A stretch of 64,000 nt of DNA from Billgrantia aerodenitrificans (GCF_021404405.1 NZ_JABFTV010000002.1:434001-498000), one strand, 5' to 3'; counted from the first letter of the stretch, positions 29,204-38,902 are shown. Notes: generated from the letters alone by a model not told the origin. Program-made: numbers and translations.

Positions 29204-30292
29204 ATGAAAGCGACCCTGCGCCAGCGTCTCGATGGCTTCGTCGAGCGCTTCGAGGAGCTCGCCGCCCTGCTGGCGGAGCCCGAGGTGATCGGCGATCAGC
29301 CCCGGTTCCGCGACTATTCCCGCGAGTATGCCGAGCTCGAGCCCCTGGTCGAGGCCTGGCGCGACTACCGTGCCACCGAGGGCGACCTCGACGATGCTGC
29401 GCAACTGGCCGAGGACAGCGATGCCGAGATGCGCGAGCTGGCCCAACTGGAACTGGAAGAGGGTCGGGAGCGGCTAGAAGGGCTGGAGGTGCGGCTCAAG
29501 CAGCTGCTGGTGCCGCGCGATCCCGACGATGGCCGCAACGTCTTTCTCGAGGTTCGCGCCGGTACCGGCGGCGACGAGGCGGCGCTGTTCGCCGGCGATC
29601 TGTTCCGCATGTACTCCCGCTACGCCGAGAAACAGGGCTGGAAGGTCGAGGTGATCAGCGCCAGTCACGGCGAGCAGGGTGGCTACAAGGAGATCATCTC
29701 CCGCGTGAAGGGAGAGGGTGTCTATGCCCGGCTCAAGTTCGAATCGGGTGCGCACCGCGTGCAGCGCGTGCCGGCCACTGAGTCCCAGGGTCGCATCCAC
29801 ACCTCCGCCTGTACCGTGGCGGTGATGCCGGAAGCCGACGAGGTCGGTGACGTCGACATCAATCCCGCCGATCTGAGGGTGGACACCTTCCGCTCCAGCG
29901 GCGCCGGCGGTCAGCACGTCAACACCACCGATTCGGCCATTCGCATCACCCACCTGCCTACCGGCGTGGTGGTGGAGTGCCAGGAGGAGCGCAGCCAGCA
30001 CAAGAACCGGGCCAAGGCGATGTCGCTGCTGGCCGCCCGCCTCAAGCAGAGCGCCGTGGAGAGCCGGCAGCGCGAGCAGGCCGATACCCGTCGCAGCCTG
30101 GTGGGCTCCGGGGATCGCAGCGAGCGAATCCGCACCTACAACTTTCCCCAGGGGCGGCTCACCGACCATCGCATCAACCTCACCCTCTACAAGCTGGGCG
30201 AAGTCATGGCCGGCGAGCTCGATGAAGTGCTCGACCCCCTGGTGCACGAGCACCAGGCCGAGCAGCTTGCGGCCTTGCAGCAGGAGGTCTGA
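29204..30292 (+). CDS. prfA: peptide chain release factor 1
   Basis: RF1 recognises UAA/UAG. It has 362 residues. The codon-reading tripeptide PAT is at 190-192 and the peptidyl-transferase GGQ motif at 235-237 ([10 protein letters not shown]). PrmC methylates this glutamine, and prmC follows directly. Confidence 0.98.
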   Translation: MKATLRQRLDGFVERFEELAALLAEPEVIGDQPRFRDYSREYAELEPLVEAWRDYRATEGDLDDAAQLAEDSDAEMRELAQLELEEGRERLEGLEVRLKQLLVPRDPDDGRNVFLEVRAGTGGDEAALFAGDLFRMYSRYAEKQGWKVEVISASHGEQGGYKEIISRVKGEGVYARLKFESGAHRVQRVPATESQGRIHTSACTVAVMPEADEVGDVDINPADLRVDTFRSSGAGGQHVNTTDSAIRITHLPTGVVVECQEERSQHKNRAKAMSLLAARLKQSAVESRQREQADTRRSLVGSGDRSERIRTYNFPQGRLTDHRINLTLYKLGEVMAGELDEVLDPLVHEHQAEQLAALQQEV

Positions 30293-31173
30293 TGGCCACG
30301 GCGGAGGGGGGCGGGGCGGTACGGGGAGGCACCATCCGCCTCGATGTGCTGCTGGCCCGGGCGAGCGAGCGTCTGGCGCGTTCGGGTTCGCTCAGCCCCA
30401 GGCTCGATGCCGAAGTGCTGCTGTGCCATGTACTCGAGGTCGATCGCACCTGGCTCTACACCTGGGGTGACAGGCCGGCATCCACCTTTCAGCGTGCGCG
30501 CTACGAGGCGCTCGTCGCCGCCCGGGCGGCGGGGCGCCCGGTGGCCTACCTCACCGGTATGCGTGAGTTCTGGGGGCTGCCGCTGGGTACCTCACCGCAC
30601 ACCCTGATTCCGCGTCCCGATACCGAAACCCTGGTGGAGATGCTGCTCGAACTGGCGGCGCAACCATCGGGGCGGCTGCTCGATCTTGGCACCGGCACCG
30701 GTGCCATTGCGCTGGCCTTCGCCAGCGAACGCCCCGACTGGCAGGCCCTCGGCGTCGATCGTGTGCCCGAGGCCGTGGCGCTGGCCGAGTCCAATGCCCT
30801 ACGGCTGGGCATCGCCAATGCGAGCTTTCTGCCGAGCGACTGGTTTGCGGCCGTGTCGGGGCAGCGCTTCATGCTGATCGCGGCCAACCCACCTTATATC
30901 GATGCCGAAGACCCGCACCTGGGTCAGGGCGATGTGCGCTTCGAGCCCATGAGCGCGCTGGTGGCGGCCGACTCGGGGCTGGCGGATCTGCGTCATATCG
31001 TTGAGCAGGCCGTCGATCATCTCGAGCCCACTGGCTGGATCGTCCTCGAGCATGGCCACGAGCAGGCGGCGGCCGTACGGGGCCTGCTGCAAGGCCGCGG
31101 CTATGTGGCGGTGGACAGCCGGCGGGACCTGGGGGGGCGGGAGCGCGTCACCTTCGGTCGTTTGTCGCCATAG
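30292..31173 (+). CDS. prmC: release factor glutamine N5-methyltransferase PrmC
   Basis: This SAM-dependent enzyme methylates the GGQ glutamine of release factors. It has 293 residues. The SAM-binding motif is LLDLGTGTGAIALAFA, and NPPY in IAANPPYIDAEDPH binds the glutamine side chain. Its ATG shares one base with the prfA stop, and GGAGG precedes it. Confidence 0.96.
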   Translation: MATAEGGGAVRGGTIRLDVLLARASERLARSGSLSPRLDAEVLLCHVLEVDRTWLYTWGDRPASTFQRARYEALVAARAAGRPVAYLTGMREFWGLPLGTSPHTLIPRPDTETLVEMLLELAAQPSGRLLDLGTGTGAIALAFASERPDWQALGVDRVPEAVALAESNALRLGIANASFLPSDWFAAVSGQRFMLIAANPPYIDAEDPHLGQGDVRFEPMSALVAADSGLADLRHIVEQAVDHLEPTGWIVLEHGHEQAAAVRGLLQGRGYVAVDSRRDLGGRERVTFGRLSP

Positions 31174-31359
31174 CGTTGAGGGAGCGGTACTGGAGAGGGA
31201 GCGGGGGCTGTGGTACACCTATTCAGGAAATAATTCCAAATGTCGTCATGTTTGTGACACTGAACACCAGCGCTGCGCCTGATTACCGCGCTTTTTCAGG
31301 TTGATTTGCTGTCATGGCGACGCTTCACTCACTCTGAATCGGCACCCCTCGACACGACA

Positions 31360-31860
31360 ATGAAAACCAAGACCCGCTCACTGGACCGTATCGACCTCAA
31401 GATCCTGCGCTGTCTGCAGGAGAACGCCCGCATCTCCTATGTCGACCTGGCTGCCCAGGTAGGCCTTTCCACCACGCCTTGCCTGGAGCGCGTCAAGCGT
31501 CTCGAAAAATCAGGAGTCATCCGCGGCTACAAGGCCGTGCTCGATCCGCGCTCGCTCAAAGCTAACCTGCTGGTGTTCGTCGAGATCAGCCTGGAGACCC
31601 AGTCGCCGGCGGTGTTCGACGAGTTTCGCCGCGCGGTTTCGCGTCTGCCGCAGATCCAGGAGTGTCACCTGGTCTCGGGGCAGTTCGACTACATTCTCAA
31701 GTGCCGAATTCCCGAAATGGCCGCCTACCGTCAGCTTCTCGGCGATGTGGTGTTGACCCTTCCCGGGGTCAAGGAGTCGAAGAGCTACGTGGTGATGGAG
31801 GAGGTCAAGGAGGAGTTCTCGCTCTACGTCCCCGACATCGAGGAGCTCGAAGACAAGTAA
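31360..31860 (+). CDS. lrp: Lrp/AsnC-family transcriptional regulator (Lrp-like)
   Basis: The protein has 166 residues with an N-terminal helix-turn-helix (LDRIDLKILRCLQENARISYVDLAAQVGLSTTPCLERVKRLE) and a C-terminal RAM ligand-binding domain (LLVFVEISLE ... QECHLVSGQFDYILKCRIPEM). It aligns closely with E. coli Lrp, including ECHLVSG-FDY and SYVVMEEVKE. I start at ATG 31360 because the aligned N-terminus begins there, though no clear ribosome binding site precedes it. The AT-rich stretch at 31220-31300 probably holds its promoter. Its stop overlaps the first possible moeB start. A role in amine or amino-acid catabolism next door is an inference. Confidence 0.9.
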   Translation: MKTKTRSLDRIDLKILRCLQENARISYVDLAAQVGLSTTPCLERVKRLEKSGVIRGYKAVLDPRSLKANLLVFVEISLETQSPAVFDEFRRAVSRLPQIQECHLVSGQFDYILKCRIPEMAAYRQLLGDVVLTLPGVKESKSYVVMEEVKEEFSLYVPDIEELEDK

Positions 31861-31865
31861 TGGTC

Positions 31866-32618
31866 ATGAACGACGAGGCGCTGCTGCGCTACAGCCGGCA
31901 GATCATGCTGGAGGCGATCGACATCGAGGGGCAGGAGCGCCTGCTGGCCTCGCGGGTATTGGTGGTAGGCGCCGGCGGGTTGGGCTCGCCGGTAGCCCTC
32001 TACCTGGCCGCCGCCGGCGTTGGTCGCCTGACCCTGGCCGATGCCGACGCAGTGGAGCTTTCCAATCTGCAGCGTCAGATCGCTCACGGCATGGCCGACC
32101 TGCAGCGTAACAAGGCGTGCTCCGCACGCGACTCGGCGCTGGCGCTCAACCCGGGATGCGACATTCGCGCGATCGAGTCGCATCTCGACGAGGCCGCGCT
32201 CGACGAGGTGATAGCCGATGTCGACCTGGTCCTCGACTGCACCGACCGTTTCTCCAGCCGCTATGCCATCAATGCCGCCTGCCGCCGAGCCGGCGTGCCG
32301 CTGGTGTCAGGGGCGGCCATCCGTTTCTCGGGGCAGCTCGCCGTGTTCGATCCGCGCGATCCGGCTGCCCCCTGCTACGCCTGCCTCTATCCGCCGGGAG
32401 AGGGGGGCGACGAGGAGCTGCGTTGTGCCGAGAATGGCGTCGTGGCACCGCTGGTGGGGCTGATCGGCTGCTTTCAAGCGCTGGAGGCGGTCAAGCTGCT
32501 CAGCGGTGCCGGCACCCCGCACCGTGGGCTCTCCACCTTCGATGGCATGACGGGGCAGTGGCGCCACTTCCAGGTTCCACGAGATCCTGCCTGCCCTGTC
32601 TGTGCCGGCACCGGGTAG
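31866..32618 (+). CDS. moeB: MoeB/ThiF-type sulfur-carrier adenylyltransferase
   Basis: This E1-like enzyme adenylates the C-terminus of MoaD (and possibly ThiS) for molybdopterin or thiamine synthesis. It has 250 residues: RYSRQIMLEAIDIEGQERL, the nucleotide loop VLVVGAGGLGSPVALYLA, SNLQRQ with the catalytic Arg, two zinc CxxC pairs (CYAC and CPVC) and a conserved Cys in LRCAENGVVAPL. An alternative ATG at 31860 overlaps the lrp stop (TAATG). MoeB usually follows prmC directly in pseudomonads. Confidence 0.93.
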   Translation: MNDEALLRYSRQIMLEAIDIEGQERLLASRVLVVGAGGLGSPVALYLAAAGVGRLTLADADAVELSNLQRQIAHGMADLQRNKACSARDSALALNPGCDIRAIESHLDEAALDEVIADVDLVLDCTDRFSSRYAINAACRRAGVPLVSGAAIRFSGQLAVFDPRDPAAPCYACLYPPGEGGDEELRCAENGVVAPLVGLIGCFQALEAVKLLSGAGTPHRGLSTFDGMTGQWRHFQVPRDPACPVCAGTG

Positions 32619-32659
32619 GCAAGATGATGGTTATTATTTGACAGGTTTTGCGTGGCGAG

Positions 32660-32670
32660 TAACCGTTATA
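32660..32670. promoter_or_regulatory. candidate operator, ATAACGGTTA-type
   Basis: TAACCGTTATA reads TATAACGGTTA on the minus strand, a near-palindrome inside the AT-rich 230-base region upstream of the first puuB. The same ATAACGGT core recurs in the puuD/puuA control region and in the 14-bp repeats at 50378. The region also holds a CCATT-N5-AATGG inverted repeat at 32702-32716. The protein that binds is unknown. Confidence 0.45.
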
Positions 32671-32848
32671 TTACGTTTTTTCACGATTTTATTTTATTAA
32701 TCCATTGATTTAATGGTAATTTTCTTGGATTTGCGGGTTCGTTCAAAGCGCTCGCTCGGAAAATATCGTTGTTGGATACTTGACACTCCCCGTTGGTATG
32801 ATGCCAGACTAAAGCAACCACAAGCTGGATCATTCCAGGAATCGTTGC

Positions 32849-34144
32849 ATGGCCGATGCCGCACACTTTGCAAACCCCGCCTCCTACTACCGGGACTCGG
32901 TGGCGGTACGTCTCGAGCAGGCGTGCCCGCCGCAGCGCGGGCACCAGCGCGTCGACGTCTGCGTGATCGGTGGCGGCATCACCGGCTGCTCCGCGGCACT
33001 GCATCTGGCCGAGCGCGGCTACTCGGTGGCCTTGCTCGAGGCCCATGAGATCGGCTTCGGGGCTTCCGGGCGCAGCGGCGGCCAGATTCTGCCCGGCCTG
33101 GGCACCGATATTGCCACCGTGGAGCAGGCGCTGGGTCGTGAACAGGCTCGCCAGGTGTGGGAGATGAGCCGCGAGGCCGTACGCTTGACGGCAGAATTGA
33201 TCGAACGTCACGCGATTCCCTGCGATCTCGCCTGGGGCTATCTGCATGCCGCGGTGAAGCCGCGTCACGTACGCGAACTGCGGCAGTTTCAGGAGCGCAT
33301 GGCACGCGACTACGGCTACGAGGCGCTCGCCTGGCTCGAAGGCGGGGTGCTGCGCGAGCGTGTGGCCACCGATGCCTACCCCGGGGCGCTGTTCGAAAGC
33401 GAAGGCGGCCACCTGCATCCGCTCAATTACACCCTGGGCTTGGCGCGTGCCGCCCAGCAGGCGGGAGTGGCGATTCACGAGCATAGCCCGGCCCTGGACG
33501 TTCGCCGCGGTCAGCCGGCCAACGTGGTGACCGAGCACGGCGAGGTCAGCGCCGATTTCGTGGTGGTGGGGGCCAACGCCTACCTGGGCCAGCTACTGCC
33601 GGAGCTGGATGGGCGCGTCATGCGTGCGGCCAACTACATCGTCGCCACCGAGCCTTTGGGTGAGGCGCGGGCCAGCCAAGTGCTGCCGCGCAACGATGCC
33701 CTGTCCGATGCCAACTTCGTGCTCGACTACTATCGCCTGTCGGCCGATAAGCGACTGATCTATGGTGGAGAGGTCAGCTACGATGGACGCGAGCCGCGCG
33801 GCCTGCAGCGGCGCATGGATGCCAAGATCGCGCGCCTCTTCCCGGTGCTCGAGGGCGTTCGCATCGACTACCGCTGGGGAGGGGACGTGGCCATCACGCT
33901 CAATCGAGCGCCGGACTTCGGCCGGCTCGGCGCCAACGTCTACTATGCCCAGGGCTACTCGGGGCACGGCATGGCGCTGGCTGGGCTGGCCGGAAAGCTC
34001 CTGGCCGAAGTCATCTCCGGTCAGAGCGAACGCTTCGATCTCTTTGCCGCCATGCCACACCGCCGCTTCCCGGGCGGCGAGCGCCTGCGCACGCCGCTGC
34101 TGGTCCTGGCGACCACGTTCTACAAACTGCGTGACCGACTATAA
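32849..34144 (+). CDS. puuB: FAD-dependent gamma-glutamylputrescine oxidase-like protein (PuuB type), copy 1
   Basis: This DAO-fold flavoprotein of 431 residues is expected to oxidise gamma-glutamyl-polyamine to the aldehyde, releasing ammonia and peroxide. The FAD-binding motif VCVIGGGITGCSAALHLAERG is followed by GFGASGRSGGQILPG; the C-terminal FAD segment is VYYAQGYSGHGMALAGL. AGGA lies 8 bases before ATG 32849. It opens the polyamine cluster, 37 bases upstream of a puuA-like gene, and has a paralogue at 39765. Its exact substrate is inferred from context; related DAO oxidases act on other amines and amino acids. Confidence 0.88.
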   Translation: MADAAHFANPASYYRDSVAVRLEQACPPQRGHQRVDVCVIGGGITGCSAALHLAERGYSVALLEAHEIGFGASGRSGGQILPGLGTDIATVEQALGREQARQVWEMSREAVRLTAELIERHAIPCDLAWGYLHAAVKPRHVRELRQFQERMARDYGYEALAWLEGGVLRERVATDAYPGALFESEGGHLHPLNYTLGLARAAQQAGVAIHEHSPALDVRRGQPANVVTEHGEVSADFVVVGANAYLGQLLPELDGRVMRAANYIVATEPLGEARASQVLPRNDALSDANFVLDYYRLSADKRLIYGGEVSYDGREPRGLQRRMDAKIARLFPVLEGVRIDYRWGGDVAITLNRAPDFGRLGANVYYAQGYSGHGMALAGLAGKLLAEVISGQSERFDLFAAMPHRRFPGGERLRTPLLVLATTFYKLRDRL

Positions 34145-34181
34145 CGACGAAAGGTTCGGCTAGAGCCGCAACGAGGTTCCC

Positions 34182-35528
34182 ATGAAAGACCTGGAAAGCT
34201 GGCTGAAGGAACGACGCATCACCGAGGTGGAGTGTCTGGTCAGCGACATCACTGGCATCGCCCGCGGCAAGATCACTCCCGTATCGAAGTTCATGGCCGA
34301 GAAGGGCATGCGCCTGCCCGAAAGCGTGCTTCTGCAGACCGTCACCGGCGATTACGTCGAGGACGAGCTCTACTACTCATTGCTCGACCCGGCCGATATC
34401 GACATGCTGTGCCGGCCCGACAGCTCGGCGGTCTACCCGGTGCCCTGGGCACTCGAGCCTACCGCCCAGGTGATTCACGACTGCTACGACAAGATGGGCA
34501 ACCCCATCGAACTCTCCTGTCGCAATCAGCTCAAGAAGGTGTTGGCGCTCTATGCGGAGCAGGGCTGGAAGCCGGTGGTAGCACCGGAAATGGAGTTCTA
34601 TCTGACCAAGCGCTGCGAGGATCCCGATCTGCCGTTGCTGCCGCCCATCGGACGCAGCGGGCGCCAGGAGACCGGGCGGCAGTCGTTCTCCATCGATGCG
34701 GCCAACGAGTTCGATCCATTGTTCGAGGACATGTACGACTGGTGCGAGGTCCAGGGGCTCGATATCGACACTCTGATCCATGAAGAGGGCACCGCCCAGA
34801 TGGAGATCAACTTCCGTCACGGCGACCCCTTGATGCTGGCCGACCAGGTGTTCGTGTTCAAGCGCACCCTGCGCGAGGCCGCGCTAAAGCACGACGTGGT
34901 AGCCACCTTCATGGCCAAGCCGATCACCAACGAGCCCGGCAGTGCCATGCACATTCATCAGAGCGTGCTGGATGCGGCTACCGGCAAGAGCGTGTTCGCC
35001 AACGAGGATGGCTCCATGAGCCAGCTGTTCCTGCACCATATCGGCGGCATGCAGCGTTTCATCCCCGAGGCGCTGCCGCTGATGGCGCCCAACGTCAACT
35101 CCTTCCGTCGCTTCCTGCCCGACACGTCGGCGCCGGTCAACGTTGAGTGGGGCGTAGAGAATCGCACCTGCGGTCTGCGCGTTCCCGATTCGTCGCCGCA
35201 GAACCGACGCATCGAGAACCGGCTGCCGGGGGCCGACGCCAACGCTTATCTGGCCATCGCGGCCAGCCTGCTGTGCGGCTACCTGGGCATGGTACAGCAG
35301 CTCAACCCTTCCGCGCCGGTGCAGGGGCGGGCGTTCGAGCGACGCAACTTGCGGCTGCCGTTCACCTTGGAGCAGGCACTTGAGCGCATGGAGAATTGCA
35401 GCGAGCTGGAGCAGTACATGGGCCATCGCTTCGTGACCGGTTACGTGGCGGTCAAACGGGTGGAGAACGAGAATTTCAAGAAGGTGATCAGCTCGTGGGA
35501 GAGGGAGTTTCTGCTGCTGAGCGTCTAG
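34182..35528 (+). CDS. puuA: glutamine-synthetase-family gamma-glutamyl-polyamine ligase (PuuA type), copy 1
   Basis: This 448-residue type I glutamine-synthetase-fold enzyme probably links glutamate to putrescine or another amine with ATP. Metal and substrate motifs are VAPEMEFYL, GTAQMEINF, GSAMHIHQS and the Arg-rich NRTCGLRVPDSSPQNRRIENR. Such enzymes lack the adenylylation loop and C-terminal features of GlnA. It sits between puuB copy 1 and potF. A second, distinct PuuA-like protein is encoded at 41920. Confidence 0.9.
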   Translation: MKDLESWLKERRITEVECLVSDITGIARGKITPVSKFMAEKGMRLPESVLLQTVTGDYVEDELYYSLLDPADIDMLCRPDSSAVYPVPWALEPTAQVIHDCYDKMGNPIELSCRNQLKKVLALYAEQGWKPVVAPEMEFYLTKRCEDPDLPLLPPIGRSGRQETGRQSFSIDAANEFDPLFEDMYDWCEVQGLDIDTLIHEEGTAQMEINFRHGDPLMLADQVFVFKRTLREAALKHDVVATFMAKPITNEPGSAMHIHQSVLDAATGKSVFANEDGSMSQLFLHHIGGMQRFIPEALPLMAPNVNSFRRFLPDTSAPVNVEWGVENRTCGLRVPDSSPQNRRIENRLPGADANAYLAIAASLLCGYLGMVQQLNPSAPVQGRAFERRNLRLPFTLEQALERMENCSELEQYMGHRFVTGYVAVKRVENENFKKVISSWEREFLLLSV

Positions 35529-35610
35529 TGGAGAGAAATGCCCGGCGGATGACATGGTCGGGCTCACGAAAAGCAGTGCAGATAAAACAACGCAAACAAG
35601 AGGTGCCATC

Positions 35611-36714
35611 ATGTCCTGTCAACGCAAGCTGTCCCTGGCCGTCGCGCTGGGTTCTCTGGCCATGGCCGCTGCTGCCGTCCAGGCCAACGAGGTGCGGGTC
35701 TACAACTGGTCGGATTACATCGCCCCGGACACCCTGGAGAAGTTCACCGAAGCCACTGGCATCCGGGTGATCTATGACGTCTACGACAGCAACGAGGTCC
35801 TCGACGCGGCGATGCTCGCGGGCCGTTCCGGCTATGACGTGGTGGTACCCTCCAACCACTACCTGACCCGCCAGATCAGCGCCGGCGTGTACCAGGAACT
35901 CGACCACGACAAGCTGCCCAACATGGCCAACCTCAACCCGGAGCTGTTGGACGATCTGGAGTTCATCGATTCCGGCAGCCGTTACTCCATTCCTTACATG
36001 TGGGGCACCAACGGCATCGGCTACAACGTCGAGCGGGTCACCGAGATTCTCGGCGACGACGCGCCGCTCGACTCCTGGGCACTGCTCTTCGACCCCGAGA
36101 TCACCACGGCGCTGCGCCAGGGCGGCTGCGGTATCTCGATGCTCGACTCAGGCGACGAGATGCTCTCGCCGGCCATGGCCTATCTCGGCCTCTCTCCGCT
36201 CTCCGAAGAGACGGCCGATCTCGAGGCGGCCGGCGACCTGATTGCGGCCGTGCGCGACAACATCACCTACTTCCACTCCTCGCGTTACATCTCGGACCTG
36301 GCCAACGGCGACATCTGCGTGGCGGCCGGCTACTCCGGCGACATCTTCCAGGCCGCCGACCGCGCCGAGGAGGCCGGCCGCGACTTCACCATCGACTACA
36401 TCATTCCCAAGGAAGGCGCGGCGCTGTGGTTCGACATGATGGCGATTCCCGCCGATGCACCGAACCCCGACAACGCCCATGCCTTCATCAACTTCATCCT
36501 CGAGCCCGAGGTCGCGGCTGCGATCACCGAGTATGTGGTCTACGCCAACCCCAACATCGCTGCTAACGAGTATCTCGACCCCGACATCCTCAACGATCCG
36601 GCCATCTACCCGGACCAGGAGGTGATGGACAACCTCTACGTGGCCGAGGAGAAGCCGCTGGCCGTGCAGCGGGTGCGTACCCGTGTATGGAACCGGGTCA
36701 AATCCGGCATGTGA
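35611..36714 (+). CDS. potF: periplasmic polyamine-binding protein of ABC transporter
   Basis: This is the substrate-binding protein for PotGHI. It has 367 residues (E. coli PotF 370), with a signal peptide of about 25 residues ending VQA before NEVRVYNWSDYIAPDT. That opening, and segments such as YDVVVPSNHYLTRQI and SIPYMWGTNGIGYN, are typical of PotD/PotF/SpuD. The start ATG 35611 has GAGGTG upstream; the longer frame from 35554 would bury the signal peptide. It is first of potFGHI. Confidence 0.95.
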   Translation: MSCQRKLSLAVALGSLAMAAAAVQANEVRVYNWSDYIAPDTLEKFTEATGIRVIYDVYDSNEVLDAAMLAGRSGYDVVVPSNHYLTRQISAGVYQELDHDKLPNMANLNPELLDDLEFIDSGSRYSIPYMWGTNGIGYNVERVTEILGDDAPLDSWALLFDPEITTALRQGGCGISMLDSGDEMLSPAMAYLGLSPLSEETADLEAAGDLIAAVRDNITYFHSSRYISDLANGDICVAAGYSGDIFQAADRAEEAGRDFTIDYIIPKEGAALWFDMMAIPADAPNPDNAHAFINFILEPEVAAAITEYVVYANPNIAANEYLDPDILNDPAIYPDQEVMDNLYVAEEKPLAVQRVRTRVWNRVKSGM

Positions 36715-36722
36715 GGCTTCAT

Positions 36723-36742
36723 GCCGGCCCTTCGGGGCCGGC
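36723..36742 (+). other. potF-potG intercistronic hairpin with UUCG loop
   Basis: GCCGGCCC-TTCG-GGGCCGGC is a perfect 8-bp stem closed by the very stable C(UUCG)G tetraloop, 9 bases after the potF stop, followed by GGGTTCTTG. It probably protects or partly ends the potF message, so that the binding protein outnumbers the membrane parts. Confidence 0.7.
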
Positions 36743-36773
36743 GGGTTCTTGTCTGGCTAGAGGAGACGCTGCG

Positions 36774-37961
36774 ATGCCGCAGACCCAGACACACACATCG
36801 GAGCCCGTGCAGCGAGCCACCGAGAGAGCGGCCGAAAGCGCTGCCGTGCCGGGCAAGCCGCGACCGATAAGGGAAGAGGGGCTGATGGAGATCCGTCGTG
36901 TCAGCAAGCGCTTCGACGGCGTGCTGGCGGTGGACGACGTCAGCCTGTCGATCCGCCGCGGCGAGATCTTCGCGCTGCTGGGCGGTTCGGGCTCGGGCAA
37001 GTCGACGCTGCTGCGCATGCTGGCCGGCTTCGAGAAGCCCAGCGAAGGGCAGGTCGTGCTCGACGGCGAGGACATCACCGCCATGCCGCCCTATGAGCGG
37101 CCGATCAACATGATGTTCCAGTCCTATGCGCTGTTCCCGCACATGACGGTGGCGCAGAACATTGCCTTCGGTCTCAAGCAGGACAAGCTGCCGCGGCGTG
37201 AGATCGAGGAGCGTGTGGCCGAGATGCTCAAGCTGGTGCACATGGAGGCCTACGCCCGGCGCAAGCCGCACCAGCTTTCCGGCGGCCAGCGTCAGCGCGT
37301 GGCGCTGGCACGCTCGCTGGCCAAGCGGCCCAAGCTGCTGCTGCTCGACGAGCCCATGGGGGCGCTGGACAAGAAGCTGCGTACCGAGATGCAGCTCGAG
37401 GTGGTGCAGATCCTGGAGCGGGTCGGCGTGACCTGCATCATGGTCACCCATGATCAGGAGGAGGCCATGACCATGGCCGACCGGGTAGCGATCATGTCGG
37501 ATGGCTGGATCGCCCAGGTGGGCACGCCAGTGGACGTCTACGAGAGCCCGGCCAACCGCATGGTGGCGGAGTTCGTCGGTTCGGTGAACCTGTTCGAGGG
37601 TGACATCGTGGTCGACGAGGTCGATCACTGCGTGATCGAAAGCCCGGCCCTGGGCCGCCCGATCCGTATCGGCCATGGGGTCAGTACCCAGGCCGACGAG
37701 CGTCGGGTATGGGTCGCGCTGCGTCCGGAGAAGACAGGTCTCACCCGCGAGCGACCGCCGGGCGAGTGCAACTGGGAGGCCGGGGTGGTCGAGGACATTG
37801 CCTACCTGGGCGGCCTGTCGGTCTACTTCGTGCGGCTCGAGAGCGGTCAGCTGATCAAGGCCAGCATGGCCAATACCGAGCGCCGCGGCGACAGGCCGCG
37901 CTGGGACGAGCCGGTCTTCGTGTACTGGGACGAGCATAGCGCCGTCATCCTGCACGACTGA
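36774..37961 (+). CDS. potG: polyamine ABC transporter ATP-binding protein
   Basis: The protein has 395 residues. Walker A is GGSGSGKST (70-78), followed by the Q-loop segment MMFQSYALFPHMTV, signature LSGGQRQRVALA, Walker B LLLLDEPMGALD, and H-loop MVTHDQEEA. A C-terminal TOBE regulatory domain follows. An N-terminal extension of about 37 residues precedes the ABC domain. AGAGGAG precedes ATG 36774. Confidence 0.95.
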   Translation: MPQTQTHTSEPVQRATERAAESAAVPGKPRPIREEGLMEIRRVSKRFDGVLAVDDVSLSIRRGEIFALLGGSGSGKSTLLRMLAGFEKPSEGQVVLDGEDITAMPPYERPINMMFQSYALFPHMTVAQNIAFGLKQDKLPRREIEERVAEMLKLVHMEAYARRKPHQLSGGQRQRVALARSLAKRPKLLLLDEPMGALDKKLRTEMQLEVVQILERVGVTCIMVTHDQEEAMTMADRVAIMSDGWIAQVGTPVDVYESPANRMVAEFVGSVNLFEGDIVVDEVDHCVIESPALGRPIRIGHGVSTQADERRVWVALRPEKTGLTRERPPGECNWEAGVVEDIAYLGGLSVYFVRLESGQLIKASMANTERRGDRPRWDEPVFVYWDEHSAVILHD

Positions 37962-37988
37962 GCCATTGCCGGAGCCAGGGGAAAACTC

Positions 37989-38897
37989 ATGACCAACCGT
38001 ATCGTTCGACTGCGACGGTGGCTCAAGCCCGGTCGCGGCTGGGTCATCGCCGTGCCGCTGCTGTGGCTCACGCTGTTCTTTCTGCTGCCGTTTGGCATCG
38101 TGCTCAAGATTAGCCTCTCCGAGGCCGCCATTGCGGTACCGCCCTTCAGCCCCATCTTCGACTATGCCCACGAAACGCTGAACGTGGTCGTCACCTTCAG
38201 CAACTATCTCTTCCTGGCCACAGACTCGCTGTACGTCGCGGCCTACTGGGGCTCGGTCAAGATCGCGCTGCTGGCCACCGTACTCTGTCTGCTGCTCGGC
38301 TATCCCATGGCCTATGCCATGGCCCGGGCGCCGATCCATTGGCAGCTGGTGCTGCTGCTGCTGGTGATGCTGCCCTCCTGGACCTCGTTTCTGATTCGCG
38401 TCTACGCCTGGATGGGCATCCTCAGCAACAACGGCCTGATCAACAACCTGCTGATCTGGGTGGGGTTGATCGACTCGCCGATTCGCATGCTCAACACCAA
38501 CTTTGCGGTGATATTGGGCATCGTCTATGCCTACCTGCCCTTCATGGTGCTGCCGCTTTACGCCAATCTGACGCGTCTGGATGGCTCGCTGCTGGAAGCG
38601 GCATCGGACCTCGGTTCGCGTAAGTTCAACACCTTCCTGAAGGTGACCCTGCCACTATCGAAGGGCGGCATCATCGCCGGCTCGATGCTGGTATTCATCC
38701 CGGCGGTGGGGGAGTACGTGATACCGGAGCTGCTGGGCGGCCCCAACACGGTGATGATCGGCAAGGTGCTGTGGGAGGAGTTCTTCCACAACCGCGACTG
38801 GCCGGTGGCCTCGGCGCTGGCGATGGTGATGCTGGCGATCCTGATCGTGCCCATCGCCCTGTTCCATCGCTATCAGTCCCGTGAGCTTCAGGAGTGA
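37989..38897 (+). CDS. potH: polyamine ABC transporter permease PotH
   Basis: This is a 302-residue inner-membrane permease with about six hydrophobic helices and the binding-protein-dependent transport signature (EAASDLGSRKFNTFLKVTLPLSKGGI). The polar start and first helix (WVIAVPLLWLTLFFLLPFGIVLKI) match PotH/PotB. GGGG precedes the start, and the stop overlaps the potI translation start region. Confidence 0.94.
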   Translation: MTNRIVRLRRWLKPGRGWVIAVPLLWLTLFFLLPFGIVLKISLSEAAIAVPPFSPIFDYAHETLNVVVTFSNYLFLATDSLYVAAYWGSVKIALLATVLCLLLGYPMAYAMARAPIHWQLVLLLLVMLPSWTSFLIRVYAWMGILSNNGLINNLLIWVGLIDSPIRMLNTNFAVILGIVYAYLPFMVLPLYANLTRLDGSLLEAASDLGSRKFNTFLKVTLPLSKGGIIAGSMLVFIPAVGEYVIPELLGGPNTVMIGKVLWEEFFHNRDWPVASALAMVMLAILIVPIALFHRYQSRELQE

Positions 38898-38902
38898 TGA
38901 CC

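Noticed and set aside
32780-32802. Promoter for puuB copy 1 (TTGACA with TATGAT)
   Set aside because: The spacer is only 11 bases, too short for a sigma-70 promoter; no sigma-54 pattern was found either.
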